From contig CAJQNR010000038.1 of the NCBI GenBank assembly GCA_905479715.1, forward strand, positions 1-40,450: a DNA stretch of 40,450 nt, given 5' to 3'. Within the stretch, counting starts at the first letter, position 1; every line of letters begins with the position of its first letter. Shown in pieces: positions 8,715-16,615 of this stretch. This stretch comes from an uncultured Sphingorhabdus sp. Its GTDB lineage: Bacteria > Pseudomonadota > Alphaproteobacteria > Sphingomonadales > Sphingomonadaceae. The notes under the pieces were generated by a model. It ran no database searches. It was given only the letters and a program-made list of their open reading frames with translations, and had not been told where the DNA came from. Both the position numbers and the translations under genes were made by a program.

Positions 8715-9490
8715 GCCTGCAGCTCGCCTTGCCGGCGCGCCTGAAACTCACGCTCCAGTCGCTGTGAAAGATCACGCACGCCTACATATACTGCCGGGGG
8801 CTGGAGGTTCAGATCGCGGCGCACTTCCTCAAGCGGGTGATCGAGGTACCTTTCCCAATAGAAAGTGGTCAGGTCCGCTGCCTTGCGACCCAGTCGCCAC
8901 GCCTCAAACGCGGCGCGCGCGACGGGGAGCTGCCATTGCTCCGCCAGCAGTTTGGGAATACCGACCGCAACGATGAAGGTGATGCCGTGATTGTAGAATT
9001 GTGCATTGCCAAAAGAGAGTACGCACAATTCGCCCAATGCATCGCGGCCATAACCGGTCACCACATGGAACAGATCGTGCGAATCGCGCAGACGTTGGCG
9101 ATAGAGCGTGACCGCAGGATCGCTGAATTCTGCCATGCCGCTTGCCTCGCTCGCCTCGGCCAAGCCCTGAGCGGTCAGTCCCTCGCCATAGACGAAATCG
9201 AGATAAGCGCGGCCAAGCGTCCCCGGCGCGCAGCGCGCCAGACGCTCCCGGTCGCTGAGCGTGCCGAGCAAATCGGCCCGTTCCGTCAGGATCGTCTGCC
9301 CTTGCGGCGAGGCGGCGAAGCGGCGGAAGTTGCGGTAGTAGGAATTGCCCGATAGCGCCTGGACGATGCGAAATACCTGCGAAGTGTCTTCCTTGTCCGC
9401 TATCAGCCGGCGCATTGCCGAAAAGGCTTCTCCAGGGCGAATGCCGCGGCGCAATTCGTGCCCTTGCGGCAAGTTTGGTACTTCGTTCAT
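8711..9490 (-). CDS. COQ4-like protein
   Basis: 259 aa from the ATG at 9490, preceded by GGAGGT 7 nt upstream; a weaker GTG at 9514 overlaps the upstream stop. The COQ4 metal-site signature HDxxH-x11-E is complete: His138-Asp139, His142 and Glu154. The remaining sequence is helical and soluble, with conserved-looking [10 protein letters not shown] and AQFYNHGIT segments. In eukaryotes COQ4 supports ubiquinone head-group processing, and recent work assigns it an oxidative decarboxylation step. Here it sits between an FMN oxidoreductase and a thiolase in a catabolic operon, so a role on a catabolic intermediate rather than quinone synthesis is likely (inference). Confidence 0.85.
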   Translation of the reverse strand: MNEVPNLPQGHELRRGIRPGEAFSAMRRLIADKEDTSQVFRIVQALSGNSYYRNFRRFAASPQGQTILTERADLLGTLSDRERLARCAPGTLGRAYLDFVYGEGLTAQGLAEASEASGMAEFSDPAVTLYRQRLRDSHDLFHVVTGYGRDALGELCVLSFGNAQFYNHGITFIVAVGIPKLLAEQWQLPVARAAFEAWRLGRKAADLTTFYWERYLDHPLEEVRRDLNLQPPAVYVGVRDLSQRLEREFQARRQGELQA

Positions 9491-9510
9491 GACAATACCT
9501 CCGTCGCGGT

Positions 9511-10653
9511 TCACGAGTAGGACTTGGCGGATGAAAGCGCCTCTTCGGCCCCCGTGACGAGATCCTGCATGACCTCGGAGGCGGGACGGATCGCGTCGAT
9601 CAGTCCGATCCCCTGACCTGCGAAACCGGGAATAACGTCTTTTCGCTCCGCCTTGATGCCGGAGGCCATTACCGGCCCGGAAATCATCGATTGGTACGGC
9701 ATGGGGAGGGGCTCTTTGCCCGCCTCAACCCATGCATCGGCCCATCTGTTGCGAATCATGCGCGCAGGCTTGCCGGTAAGAGAGCGGCTGACCACCGTGT
9801 CGTCCTCGCCGCTTTCGGTGATCGCTTCTTTCTGGAAGTGTTCGATACCCGCTTCCTCGGTCGCGAGGAACGCCGTTCCGATCCATGCGCCCTCGGCGCC
9901 CAGCATCATCGCGGCAGCAACGCCGCGGCCATCCGAAATGCCGCCGGCACCGATGACGGGAACGCGATCGCCTACCGCATCGACCACTTGCGGGATGAGC
10001 GAGATGGTGCCGATCGGCGAATTGTGACCGCCACCATCGTGACCCTGCGCCACAATCATGTCGATGCCCGAACCGACCACTTGCTCGGCATGTTTAACCT
10101 TGCCGATCACCGCCATGACCTTGGTGCCATTGGCATGCAGGCGGTCCATCCACGGTTCGGGATTGCCAAGACCCGCAGCATAGACGGACACTTTTTCCTC
10201 GATCACCACTTCCATCTGCGCTTCAAAGAACTCCTTCGAGAAGAGCTGAGGCCCGCCTTTCCCCATTTCGGGGGCGCCAGCCGCCCGCATGGCCGCCTCA
10301 GTATCAACTTGAGGAAGGCCTTCGCGGTCCATGAAATCGCGGGTGAACTGCTGGTATTCGCCCAGCAGTTCCATCGGATTTTCGGGTGCGCCACCGCTCT
10401 GCGGTGCGGATCCGCGCGTGACCGAGGCGGGCAGCAGCGTATCGACGCCGAAGGGCTTGTCGGTCAGCTCGCGGGTCTGACGAATCCAGTCGCGCAGCTG
10501 TTCAGGCGAACACGCCGCCGCACCCAGCACGCCCAACCCGCCCGCATTCGATACTGCCGCGGCCAGTGCCGGAACGCTTGCACCGCCCATGCCGGCCAGC
10601 AGGATCGGATATTCGATTCCCAGCATTTCACAAATTCGGCTTCTCAGTGCCAT
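9511..10653 (-). CDS. FMN-dependent oxidoreductase, nitronate monooxygenase / FabK-like family
   Basis: 380 aa from the ATG at 10653, behind an AG-rich GGAGAGGAAG ribosome-binding site; further upstream extension lacks one. TIM-barrel FMN enzyme features: N-terminal YPILLAGMGG, AQGHDGGGHNSPIGT with the active-site His region, VPVIGAGGISDGRG and MLGAEGAWIGTAFLATEEA for the FMN phosphate. The family covers nitronate monooxygenases, FabK-type enoyl-ACP reductases and uncharacterised reductases that recur in steroid and terpene clusters. In this context reduction or oxidation of an unsaturated CoA ester is more plausible than nitronate oxidation (inference). It is the first enzyme gene after gntR (55-nt gap). 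Confidence 0.88.
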   Translation of the reverse strand: MALRSRICEMLGIEYPILLAGMGGASVPALAAAVSNAGGLGVLGAAACSPEQLRDWIRQTRELTDKPFGVDTLLPASVTRGSAPQSGGAPENPMELLGEYQQFTRDFMDREGLPQVDTEAAMRAAGAPEMGKGGPQLFSKEFFEAQMEVVIEEKVSVYAAGLGNPEPWMDRLHANGTKVMAVIGKVKHAEQVVGSGIDMIVAQGHDGGGHNSPIGTISLIPQVVDAVGDRVPVIGAGGISDGRGVAAAMMLGAEGAWIGTAFLATEEAGIEHFQKEAITESGEDDTVVSRSLTGKPARMIRNRWADAWVEAGKEPLPMPYQSMISGPVMASGIKAERKDVIPGFAGQGIGLIDAIRPASEVMQDLVTGAEEALSSAKSYS

Positions 10654-10708
10654 TTTCTCTTCCTCTCCGCATGGATGCCTTTTGGCACGCTTCAATTGGT
10701 TACAACTG

Positions 10709-11449
10709 CTAAATTTGCCCCCATTTGACCCGTTGGGACACCAGTTCCGGGCTGCGTTCCGCAAGATAGGATGCCGAGCCCGAGACGAGGCGGCTCATCG
10801 CCTGCCGCGCAGCTGCCTGGTCGCCAGTGCGCACCGATTCGAGAACGCTGCGCAAAAATCGTAGTTGGACCGCTCGCTCTTGTGCCGAATACCCCAGCGA
10901 GTTCGAGAATTCGCGGGTCAGCAAATGCATCGTCGAGGTTAGCAAGCCAAAGAGCGGATTGCCGCTTGCCCAGCCAAGCAGGTCGTGAAAACGGCGGTTC
11001 AGTTCCTCGAAATTATTGTCGGCTTCATTGCGCTCCAGTTCTTTGAAGCAATCGGCAAGTGCACTCAGGTCGCCCGTGGTCGCGCGCAGCGCGGCATAGG
11101 CAGCGACATCGGGCGCAATCGCCTCGCGCAGTTCCAGCAATCCGCGCAGGTCCGCTTCCATGAAATGCAGGATCAGCGACAGGCTATTGGCGAAATCACC
11201 AGTCTGCGGGCGTGCCACCACCGGCCCGCCTCCGCGCCCCAGTTGCAGGTGGATCACGCCCTGGAGTTCCAGGAAGCGCAAGGCTTCGCGCAAGGTCGCA
11301 CGGGCAACCTCGTAGCGCGCCAGCATCTCGTCCTCGTGCGGCAGCCGGTCCCCAGGAGAATGCGCCCCCGCCTCGATGTCGCGCACGATGTTCTGGGCGA
11401 GCGATAAGGCGCGCTTGGTTTTCTTCACTGTTTCGACCTGCGGCTGCAT
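10709..11449 (-). CDS. GntR/FadR-type transcriptional regulator (FCD domain)
   Basis: 246 aa from the ATG at 11449, preceded by AGGGG five bases upstream. The longer in-frame start at 11479 falls inside the predicted -10 box and is rejected. N-terminal winged helix (residues about 14-80: LPHEDEMLARYEVARATLREALRFLELQG, split here by family convention into helix-turn-helix and wing GRGGGPVV), then an all-helical FCD ligand-binding domain with LLELREAIAP and NRRFHDLL. FadR-subfamily members are usually repressors released by an organic or acyl-CoA ligand. It heads the minus-strand operon and faces the P450-ferredoxin pair, so it probably controls both and itself. Confidence 0.9.
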   Translation of the reverse strand: MQPQVETVKKTKRALSLAQNIVRDIEAGAHSPGDRLPHEDEMLARYEVARATLREALRFLELQGVIHLQLGRGGGPVVARPQTGDFANSLSLILHFMEADLRGLLELREAIAPDVAAYAALRATTGDLSALADCFKELERNEADNNFEELNRRFHDLLGWASGNPLFGLLTSTMHLLTREFSNSLGYSAQERAVQLRFLRSVLESVRTGDQAAARQAMSRLVSGSASYLAERSPELVSQRVKWGQI

Positions 11450-11477
11450 CGTTGCCCCTTGGCTAAAGTCGTATAAC

Positions 11478-11506
11478 ATTTAAAAGCGTTCAATGCCCGC
11501 TGTCAA
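11478..11506 (-). promoter_or_regulatory. Predicted sigma70-type promoter for gntR and the catabolic operon
   Basis: Reading the minus strand, TTGACA (11501-11506) is followed after exactly 17 nt by TTAAAT (11478-11483). Transcription would start near 11471 and leave about 22 nt before the gntR ATG, which carries the AGGGG site. Consensus match at -35 is perfect; -10 matches 4 of 6. It shares the 180-nt divergent region with the P450 promoter, where a GntR operator would be expected. Confidence 0.5.
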
Positions 11507-11558
11507 TGGCCTTGAAACGATAGGGTGGGGTAAAAAGTAGAAAATATTATAAGCTTTC

Positions 11559-11587
11559 TTGACAAGAATCGGCTAGACCATTATTTT
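11559..11587 (+). promoter_or_regulatory. Predicted sigma70-type promoter for the P450-ferredoxin pair
   Basis: TTGACA at 11559-11564, 17-nt spacer, TATTTT at 11582-11587 (4 of 6 to consensus). Transcript would start near 11594, about 38 nt ahead of the P450 ATG at 11632, which has GGGAGAGGAAG as ribosome-binding region. An AT-rich stretch (11535-11556) lies just upstream and could hold a regulator site or UP-like element. Confidence 0.5.
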
Positions 11588-11631
11588 TGTAAGATTAGGG
11601 CAGGATTGCTTGCGGGAGAGGAAGACAGGAT

Positions 11632-12894
11632 ATGAATACCCAGATCATGGAAATGGATACTGCAGACAAGATCGCCGCGATTCCGATTGAAGAGATCGAC
11701 GTTGCCCGGCCAAGCCTGTTCCAGAACGATACCATCGGATTGTTCTTTGATCGGCTGCGCAAGGAAGATCCGGTTCATTACTGCCGCGACAGCTATGTCG
11801 GCCCTTATTGGTCGATCACCAAGTTCGACGACATCATGGCGGTCGATACCAACCACAAGGTGTTCTCGTCCGAGGCGAAGCTTGGCGGTATCGCGATTCA
11901 GGACATGCATTCGGTTGAGGGTGCGCTTGACCTGGAAATGTTCATTGCCATGGATCCACCCAAGCACGATCAGCAGCGAAAGGCTGTGACGCCCTCGGTC
12001 GCGCCGTCCAACTTGCAGCAGCTGGAACCGATCATTCGCCAACGTGCCGCCAAGATTCTCGACGACCTGCCGGTCGGTGAGGAGATTGACTGGGTCGACA
12101 AGGTTTCGATCGAATTGACCACTATGACGCTCGCGACGCTGTTCGACTTTCCCTGGGAAGAACGGCGCAAGCTCACCCGCTGGTCGGACATCACAACGGC
12201 TGCGCCGGAAACTGGCATCGTCGAATCCTACGAGGCGAGGCGCGAAGAGCTCATCGAGTGCGCAATGTATTTCAAGGGGCTGTGGGAACAGCGCATCAAT
12301 GAGGAGCCAAAGAACGACCTGATCTCCATTATGGCGCACTCCCCGGCGACAAGGGACATGCCCTTCCTGGAATTTCTGGGTAACCTTCTGCTGCTCATCG
12401 TGGGCGGCAACGACACGACCCGCAATTCGATCAGCGGAGGCGTGCTGGCTCTTAATGAGAACCCCGATCAATATCGCAGGCTGTCGGACGACCCTTCGCT
12501 CATTGGCAGCATGGTGCCGGAAATCATCCGGTGGCAGACGCCGCTGACCCATATGCGCCGCACTGCGCTCCAGGATTGGGAGATCGGCGGCAAACAGATT
12601 AAAAAGGGCGACAAGGTCGTGATGTGGTATCTCTCCGGCAACCGCGACGGCAGCGTCATCGACCGAGCGGACGAATTCATTATCGACCGCAAAAATCCGC
12701 GCCATCACCTCTCTTTTGGCTATGGAATTCATCGCTGCATGGGCAGCCGCCTCGCCGAACTGCAACTGCGTATCATCTGGGAAGAGATTCACAAGCGTTT
12801 CTCAAGGGTCGAAGTGACCGGCGAGCCTGAGCGCCTGTTTTCAAATCTGGTGCGGGGAATCACCAATCTGCCGGTGCGTTTGCATGCCCGCTGA
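11632..12894 (+). CDS. Cytochrome P450, CYP153-like
   Basis: 420 aa, the usual CYP153 length. The oxygen-activating I-helix motif is GGNDTT (residues 258-263), the ExxR region is PEIIRW, and the haem loop FGxGxHxCxG is complete at 362-371 with Cys369 as axial ligand. Stretches such as MHSVEGALDLEMFIAMDPP, LALNENPDQY and GEPERLFSNLVRG look like the CYP153 family of alphaproteobacterial class I P450s, which hydroxylate terminal carbons of alkanes and other hydrophobic chains. The ferredoxin gene follows 30 nt downstream. In this cluster it may perform the first hydroxylation that starts side-chain degradation (inference). Confidence 0.92.
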   Translation: MNTQIMEMDTADKIAAIPIEEIDVARPSLFQNDTIGLFFDRLRKEDPVHYCRDSYVGPYWSITKFDDIMAVDTNHKVFSSEAKLGGIAIQDMHSVEGALDLEMFIAMDPPKHDQQRKAVTPSVAPSNLQQLEPIIRQRAAKILDDLPVGEEIDWVDKVSIELTTMTLATLFDFPWEERRKLTRWSDITTAAPETGIVESYEARREELIECAMYFKGLWEQRINEEPKNDLISIMAHSPATRDMPFLEFLGNLLLLIVGGNDTTRNSISGGVLALNENPDQYRRLSDDPSLIGSMVPEIIRWQTPLTHMRRTALQDWEIGGKQIKKGDKVVMWYLSGNRDGSVIDRADEFIIDRKNPRHHLSFGYGIHRCMGSRLAELQLRIIWEEIHKRFSRVEVTGEPERLFSNLVRGITNLPVRLHAR

Positions 12895-12924
12895 TTGTCC
12901 GAACCAAATATTGCGGAGATAGAA

Positions 12925-13251
12925 ATGGTAAAGGTAACGTTCGTCGCGAGCGACGGAGAGCGCCGGGAAGTCGAGATCGACAAAGGCGAAACCGCGCGCG
13001 AAGCGGCATTGTTCAACGACGTGCCGGGTATCGACGGCGATTGCGGAGGCGTTTGCGCCTGCGCGACCTGTCACGTTCATGTCGACCCCGAATGGATCGA
13101 CAAGGTCGGTCGGCTGCAGGAAGACGGGATGGAAGCCGAACTGCTGCAGTTCGCCGAAGGCACTACAGAATACAGCCGCCTCGCGTGCCAGATTCCGATG
13201 AAGCCGATGCTGGACGGCCTAGTGCTTCACGTGCCCGAACAGCAATATTGA
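12925..13251 (+). CDS. [2Fe-2S] ferredoxin, adrenodoxin/putidaredoxin type
   Basis: 108 aa from the ATG at 12925, with GGAG 9 nt upstream; a TTG at 12895 directly after the P450 stop is in frame but lacks such a site. Cluster ligands fit C-x5-C-x2-C...C: Cys40, Cys46, Cys49 and Cys88 (an additional Cys44 lies inside the loop). It is the electron donor expected for the P450 upstream. The FAD-dependent ferredoxin reductase that would complete the class I chain is not in this window. Confidence 0.92.
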   Translation: MVKVTFVASDGERREVEIDKGETAREAALFNDVPGIDGDCGGVCACATCHVHVDPEWIDKVGRLQEDGMEAELLQFAEGTTEYSRLACQIPMKPMLDGLVLHVPEQQY

Positions 13252-13292
13252 TCCATCGAGATAGATCTCGCAATCCTCGCCCAATCGATGGA
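13252..13292 (+). repeat. Inverted repeat downstream of the ferredoxin gene
   Basis: TCCATCGA (13252-13259) and TCGATGGA (13285-13292) are perfect inverted arms starting right after the ferredoxin stop codon; the enclosed loop holds a second small stem GAGAT/ATCTC. No T-tract follows, so it is not a classical intrinsic terminator; it could stabilise the 3' end of the P450-ferredoxin mRNA or be a chance structure. Confidence 0.35.
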
Positions 13293-13321
13293 GAAGCAAC
13301 CCTGATCCTCAGATGGAGACC

Positions 13322-13680
13322 ATGATGGCGACCCAGCTGAAAGAGAACACCCACGCGGACGACGACGCGTTTCGCACAGAAGTACACGAATTCCTTAGCG
13401 AAAAATTCCCGCAAGAACTCAAGAGCAAGGTCAACCTTGCTAGCAGGCCTGAAAATTCCGACAAACGAAACGCCTCTTCATACAAAATGGCGTGAGTCAT
13501 ATTGGTGCTCGGGGCTGGGCACGCCCACTGGACCCAAGGCATATGGAGGCAGTGGCAGGCTGCTGCCGAGATGCTCGATTTGGCGCAGGCATTGTTCGAC
13601 AGCACGCTTGACTACCTGAAGCAGCACGTGCGGTTCAACCAGATGCTCGCTTCTTAGCGCTTCAATACCGCGCTGAGCTT
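13322..13680 (+). pseudogene. Acyl-CoA dehydrogenase, decayed and internally deleted
   Basis: The start (ATG 13322 or 13325, with GGAG just upstream) opens a frame with EVHEFLSEKFPQELKSK, like the N-terminus of acyl-CoA dehydrogenases. The frame stops at 13495, but the next frame continues the family pattern with KWRESYWCSGLGTP and PKAYGGSG. From about 13571 a third piece reads LAQALFDSTLDYLKQHVRFNQML, a stretch that belongs to the C-terminal helical domain, and stops at 13656. So there is at least one frameshift, a deletion of most of the central domain, and a stop. It probably once followed the ferredoxin in the same transcript. Confidence 0.7.
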
Positions 13681-14044
13681 TCGCCTGCCGCTAGCTGCGC
13701 GAGGAAGGCTAGCTAAGCGGCATGTGGGCACGCAACTCTCGCGCCCACGATCCGAGCGGTCGTCTCATCCGCCCGATCATTTTTCGCAGGTGCTGAGACT
13801 GTCCGTCGAACAGCACAGTGGAGGTTTAAATGCATTCGGGCCTACTTCTTTCGTAAGCGAGTTCGGCACCGACTTGCTGCCAACCTCTGCCTTCCTCTCA
13901 GCAGGTTGATTCTTCCCCCGTCAATTCTGTCCGCCCCCGAGTCCAATCAGAACAGCCCGGGCTGGACGGCCTGCGAATAGGCGGAACTGTTTGCCCTTCA
14001 TTCGAACACCCATTCGTTCAGGAGCTATCGGGAATGCAATCTCG
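13681..14044. other. Gene-free stretch
   Basis: I see no supported coding sequence, RNA gene or clear repeat here. Short open frames exist on both strands but have no ribosome-binding site or recognisable protein. The stretch separates the plus-strand ACAD remnant from the minus-strand NUDIX remnant and is probably degraded former coding or recombination junction DNA. Confidence 0.5.
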
Positions 14045-14815
14045 TCAACCTACTACTTCACTGGCTGCCCCATAACCCGCACTCTCGGGAATGGTGAGAA
14101 TGTTCTTCCCGTCACGCTGAACGATTTTCGGGAGGACTGGCGCGATCAAGCGCGCTTCGGCACGTTCGACGCAGTCCTGCGCACTGCTGGCCTGGGCCAG
14201 CAGTTCCAGGTTCAGCCTGGTGGGAAAGATAATCGTCCGCTCCCCGGCTTCGCCCATAGCCAGTGCGCCGCCAGGTGATAACCATTCGGCATCCACGGTT
14301 TCGTAGCCATCGCACGCCGCGATCTGGCGTTCGGGAGCGCGGGCGACGTAGAACCAAGTGTCGAAGCGCTTGTTCATGAAGGTGGGTGTGATTCACCGAG
14401 CGAAATCGCTAAGCCTGTCCAGCCGCAATTGCACATCGGCCTCACGAACCACGTCGAGGAACGCGAGTTCGCCTTGTTCGACCGCCTTGCGGCTTGCCGG
14501 GTCGCAGGAACCCTCGAAAGCGCTGCCATCGCTTTTATCGGCCAGCAGGATGCCCGCTTCCTCATAGGCTTCGCGAACTGCGGCGATCCGCAGGGTCCGC
14601 TGTGTCGGTTCAAGTGTGTCCCAGCCGGCGCAATGGTCGGCCCATTGCGCAGCATCATCACCCGTAGCTGGTTTCCCACCCGGAAAGACCAGCGCGCCGG
14701 AGGCAAAGTCGATCTGGTGGTGCCGCTTTACCATCAGCACTTGGAATTCCGGCTCGTCGCGCAGCAACAACATGGTGGCTGCGGGGACGGGATCGACGGG
14801 TTGCGGGCTGGTCAT
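14045..14815 (-). pseudogene. NUDIX hydrolase (NUDT7/NUDT19-like) with an in-frame nonsense codon
   Basis: From the ATG at 14815 (GGAGAGAG site upstream) the protein reads VLMVKRHHQIDF, FASGALVFPGGK and then the NUDIX core REAYEEAGILLA, with an insert between G and REUxEE typical of the acyl-CoA diphosphatase-like subgroup. The frame meets TGA at 14393-14395, exactly where a Trp is expected (LSDFAR-stop-ITPTF), and then continues in the same frame for 115 codons (FDTWFYVARAPE, DAEWLSPGGAL) to its natural stop at 14045. A single TGG-to-TGA change explains the break. Full length would be about 255 aa. Confidence 0.8.
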
Positions 14816-14880
14816 ATTTCTCTCTCCGGTTTGATCTTCGCTTATTTGTGTTGGCTTTAAGACATGGGCAGTCGGCTGGT

Positions 14881-16389
14881 TCAATTCCATTTCCGGACCA
14901 ATGCGATCAGTGCGAGCGCTAGGGTGATCCCTGCCAGCACCCACGACTGGTCGGGTCGATGGTCACGGGAATCGAGCCAGATCGGGCGATAATGGTGGCA
15001 TTGCCGATTAGGTCTGGCAGGGAAGCCGAAAGACCGAACAGTCGGCGGCGCAGCTTGGTGAGCTGGCTGCGGGTCGCACCGAACGAGAACCGTTCCGACA
15101 GCAGTTCAATAAGGATGGGTCTGGTCTCTTCGGCAATGTTGTAGTCTGGCGCGAACGCGAGGACAGGGCCTTCGGTCGTCAGCAGTGTGCGCAGCAGGAT
15201 GGCAAGATCGGGCGGCAGGACGAGGCTGTATTCGCGCAGAAGGCCGAAAACCCGGTCGAAAAGCGCCGATAATTCGATCCCCGACAGCACCGTGCCGCGA
15301 AATTCTTCGATGATATGGTCCAGATCGAGGGCGAGCTGGTCGCGATCCACCGCCGGATTGCCGGCCCAGTCGAGCAGCAGATCGGCAACGTCCTCCGCCT
15401 GTTCGTCGGCGATTGCGAGGATCAGACGGACGATTTCCTGCCGACTCGCTCCGCTGAGAAAACCGACCGCGCCGAAATCGATGAAGCCAACCTGGTCAGC
15501 ATCCATCCGGAAAATATTACCGGGATGGGGGTCGCCATGGAATTTGCCATTGAGGATCATCATCCGCAGCACAGCATCGGCATAGCGTTTGGCAAATACG
15601 ATGTTTCGCGCCTTCTCCGCCACACGGTCGATCTGCGATGCGGTGCGATCTCAACCGGTCGATGCAACACAGGCGTTCCAGCACATTCACCCGCAGGCCG
15701 GTGAGATGCCAGTGTATCGCCGGGGACTTCGCTCCCAGCGTTTCAAGGTAGCCGCCGATCCGCTCGCAGGCCCGCGCTTCTGCAGCGAGGTCCATCTAGC
15801 GGGCCAGGTTCTTGCCGAAGGTCTGGAGGAACTCGACTGGACGATAGCGGGCGATGTCGCTCGACCGCCGCTCGGATAGCTTCGCCAGCCGCACCAGTAT
15901 GCGCATGTCTGCTTCCAGTCTGGCCGCAGTGCCCGACCGTCGAACCTTCACGATCACGTCACTGCTATTCAGCAAGGTTGCCGTATAGGTTTGGGCGATA
16001 GAGGCGGAGGCCATCGGATCGCGCTCGAATGCCGTGAAATCTTCCTCCCACTTCTCGCCCCAACTGGCGACGAGAACAGGCTCGATCGCGTCAAACGGCA
16101 GGGGCTCGACCCGGTCCTGAAGACTGGCCAAGGCGTCTATCCACTCGTCAGAGAACACATCGCCGCGCGTTGCGAGAAGTTGGCCGAGTTTCACACCGAT
16201 CGGGCCAATATCGCGCAGCAAGGCAACCATTGATTTCGGTCGCAAGTGCTCTGGACTGACATCTTCTTCCGGAAAAGGTGCAATTCCAAGGGCATTACCC
16301 AGATTCATTGCACCGTGACGGGCAAAAATTCGACCGAGTTCCGCCAATCGCGAAAGGTCGCCTATGAGTTTTTCCGAATCTCCGGGCAT
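14881..16389 (-). pseudogene. ABC1/UbiB-family (COQ8-like) kinase, several lesions
   Basis: Start ATG 16389. N-terminal part has LLRDIGPIGVKLGQLLATRGD (the KxGQ motif of ABC1 kinases) and SIAQTYTATL; C-terminal part has FHGDPHPGNIF and FIDFGAVG (catalytic and metal loops). The frame is broken three times: TAG at 15796-15798 after KNLAR, in frame with the continuing MDLAAEARACERI; a frameshift near 15640-15660 before DRVAEKARNIVF; and a second shift near 14970, after which a hydrophobic tail (WVLAGITLALALIALV) ends at the TGA of 14881-14883. UbiB proteins support ubiquinone synthesis; this copy is dead, and a functional one must be elsewhere. Confidence 0.8.
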
Positions 16390-16394
16390 CTGGC

Positions 16395-16505
16395 TCAGTC
16401 CGTTGCGTCCGGGAGTTTTTCAAGGTTCTTGGATATCCGATCATCGTCAGTGATTATCTCCCGACGGTCTTTCGATTCGCGCACTTGGAGTTCATAGATG
16501 GCCAT
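16395..16505 (-). CDS. Possible 36-aa leader ORF upstream of the ubiB remnant
   Basis: An ATG at 16505 opens 36 codons ending in TGA 5 nt before the ubiB-type start codon. The peptide is charged (ESKDRREIITDDDR). Its position just ahead of the ABC1 kinase gene suggests a coupled leader or small partner, but there is no obvious Shine-Dalgarno sequence and I recognise no family. It could be chance. Confidence 0.25.
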   Translation of the reverse strand: MAIYELQVRESKDRREIITDDDRISKNLEKLPDATD

Positions 16506-16615
16506 GGGATTGCTTTAGCCAACTTGGTATGAAACACCAAACAAATATAATAAAGTGCTTTACGATCTGTAGGGCTATCTCTAACTCACCCGTTAAATGA
16601 ATCGGGATCGATAGA

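Noticed and set aside
11581-12792. A 403-codon open frame on the minus strand opposite the P450 gene
   Set aside because: It is the shadow of a GC-rich, codon-biased gene; the plus strand has complete P450 motifs, and the antisense product has no recognisable domain.
13724-13909. A 61-codon plus-strand frame in the gap after the ACAD remnant
   Set aside because: No ribosome-binding site, no family resemblance, low-quality composition.
14393-14395. TGA in the NUDIX gene as a selenocysteine or programmed readthrough codon
   Set aside because: The expected residue is Trp, not a catalytic Cys or Sec position, no stem-loop of SECIS type is evident just after it, and the adjacent genes are also decaying.
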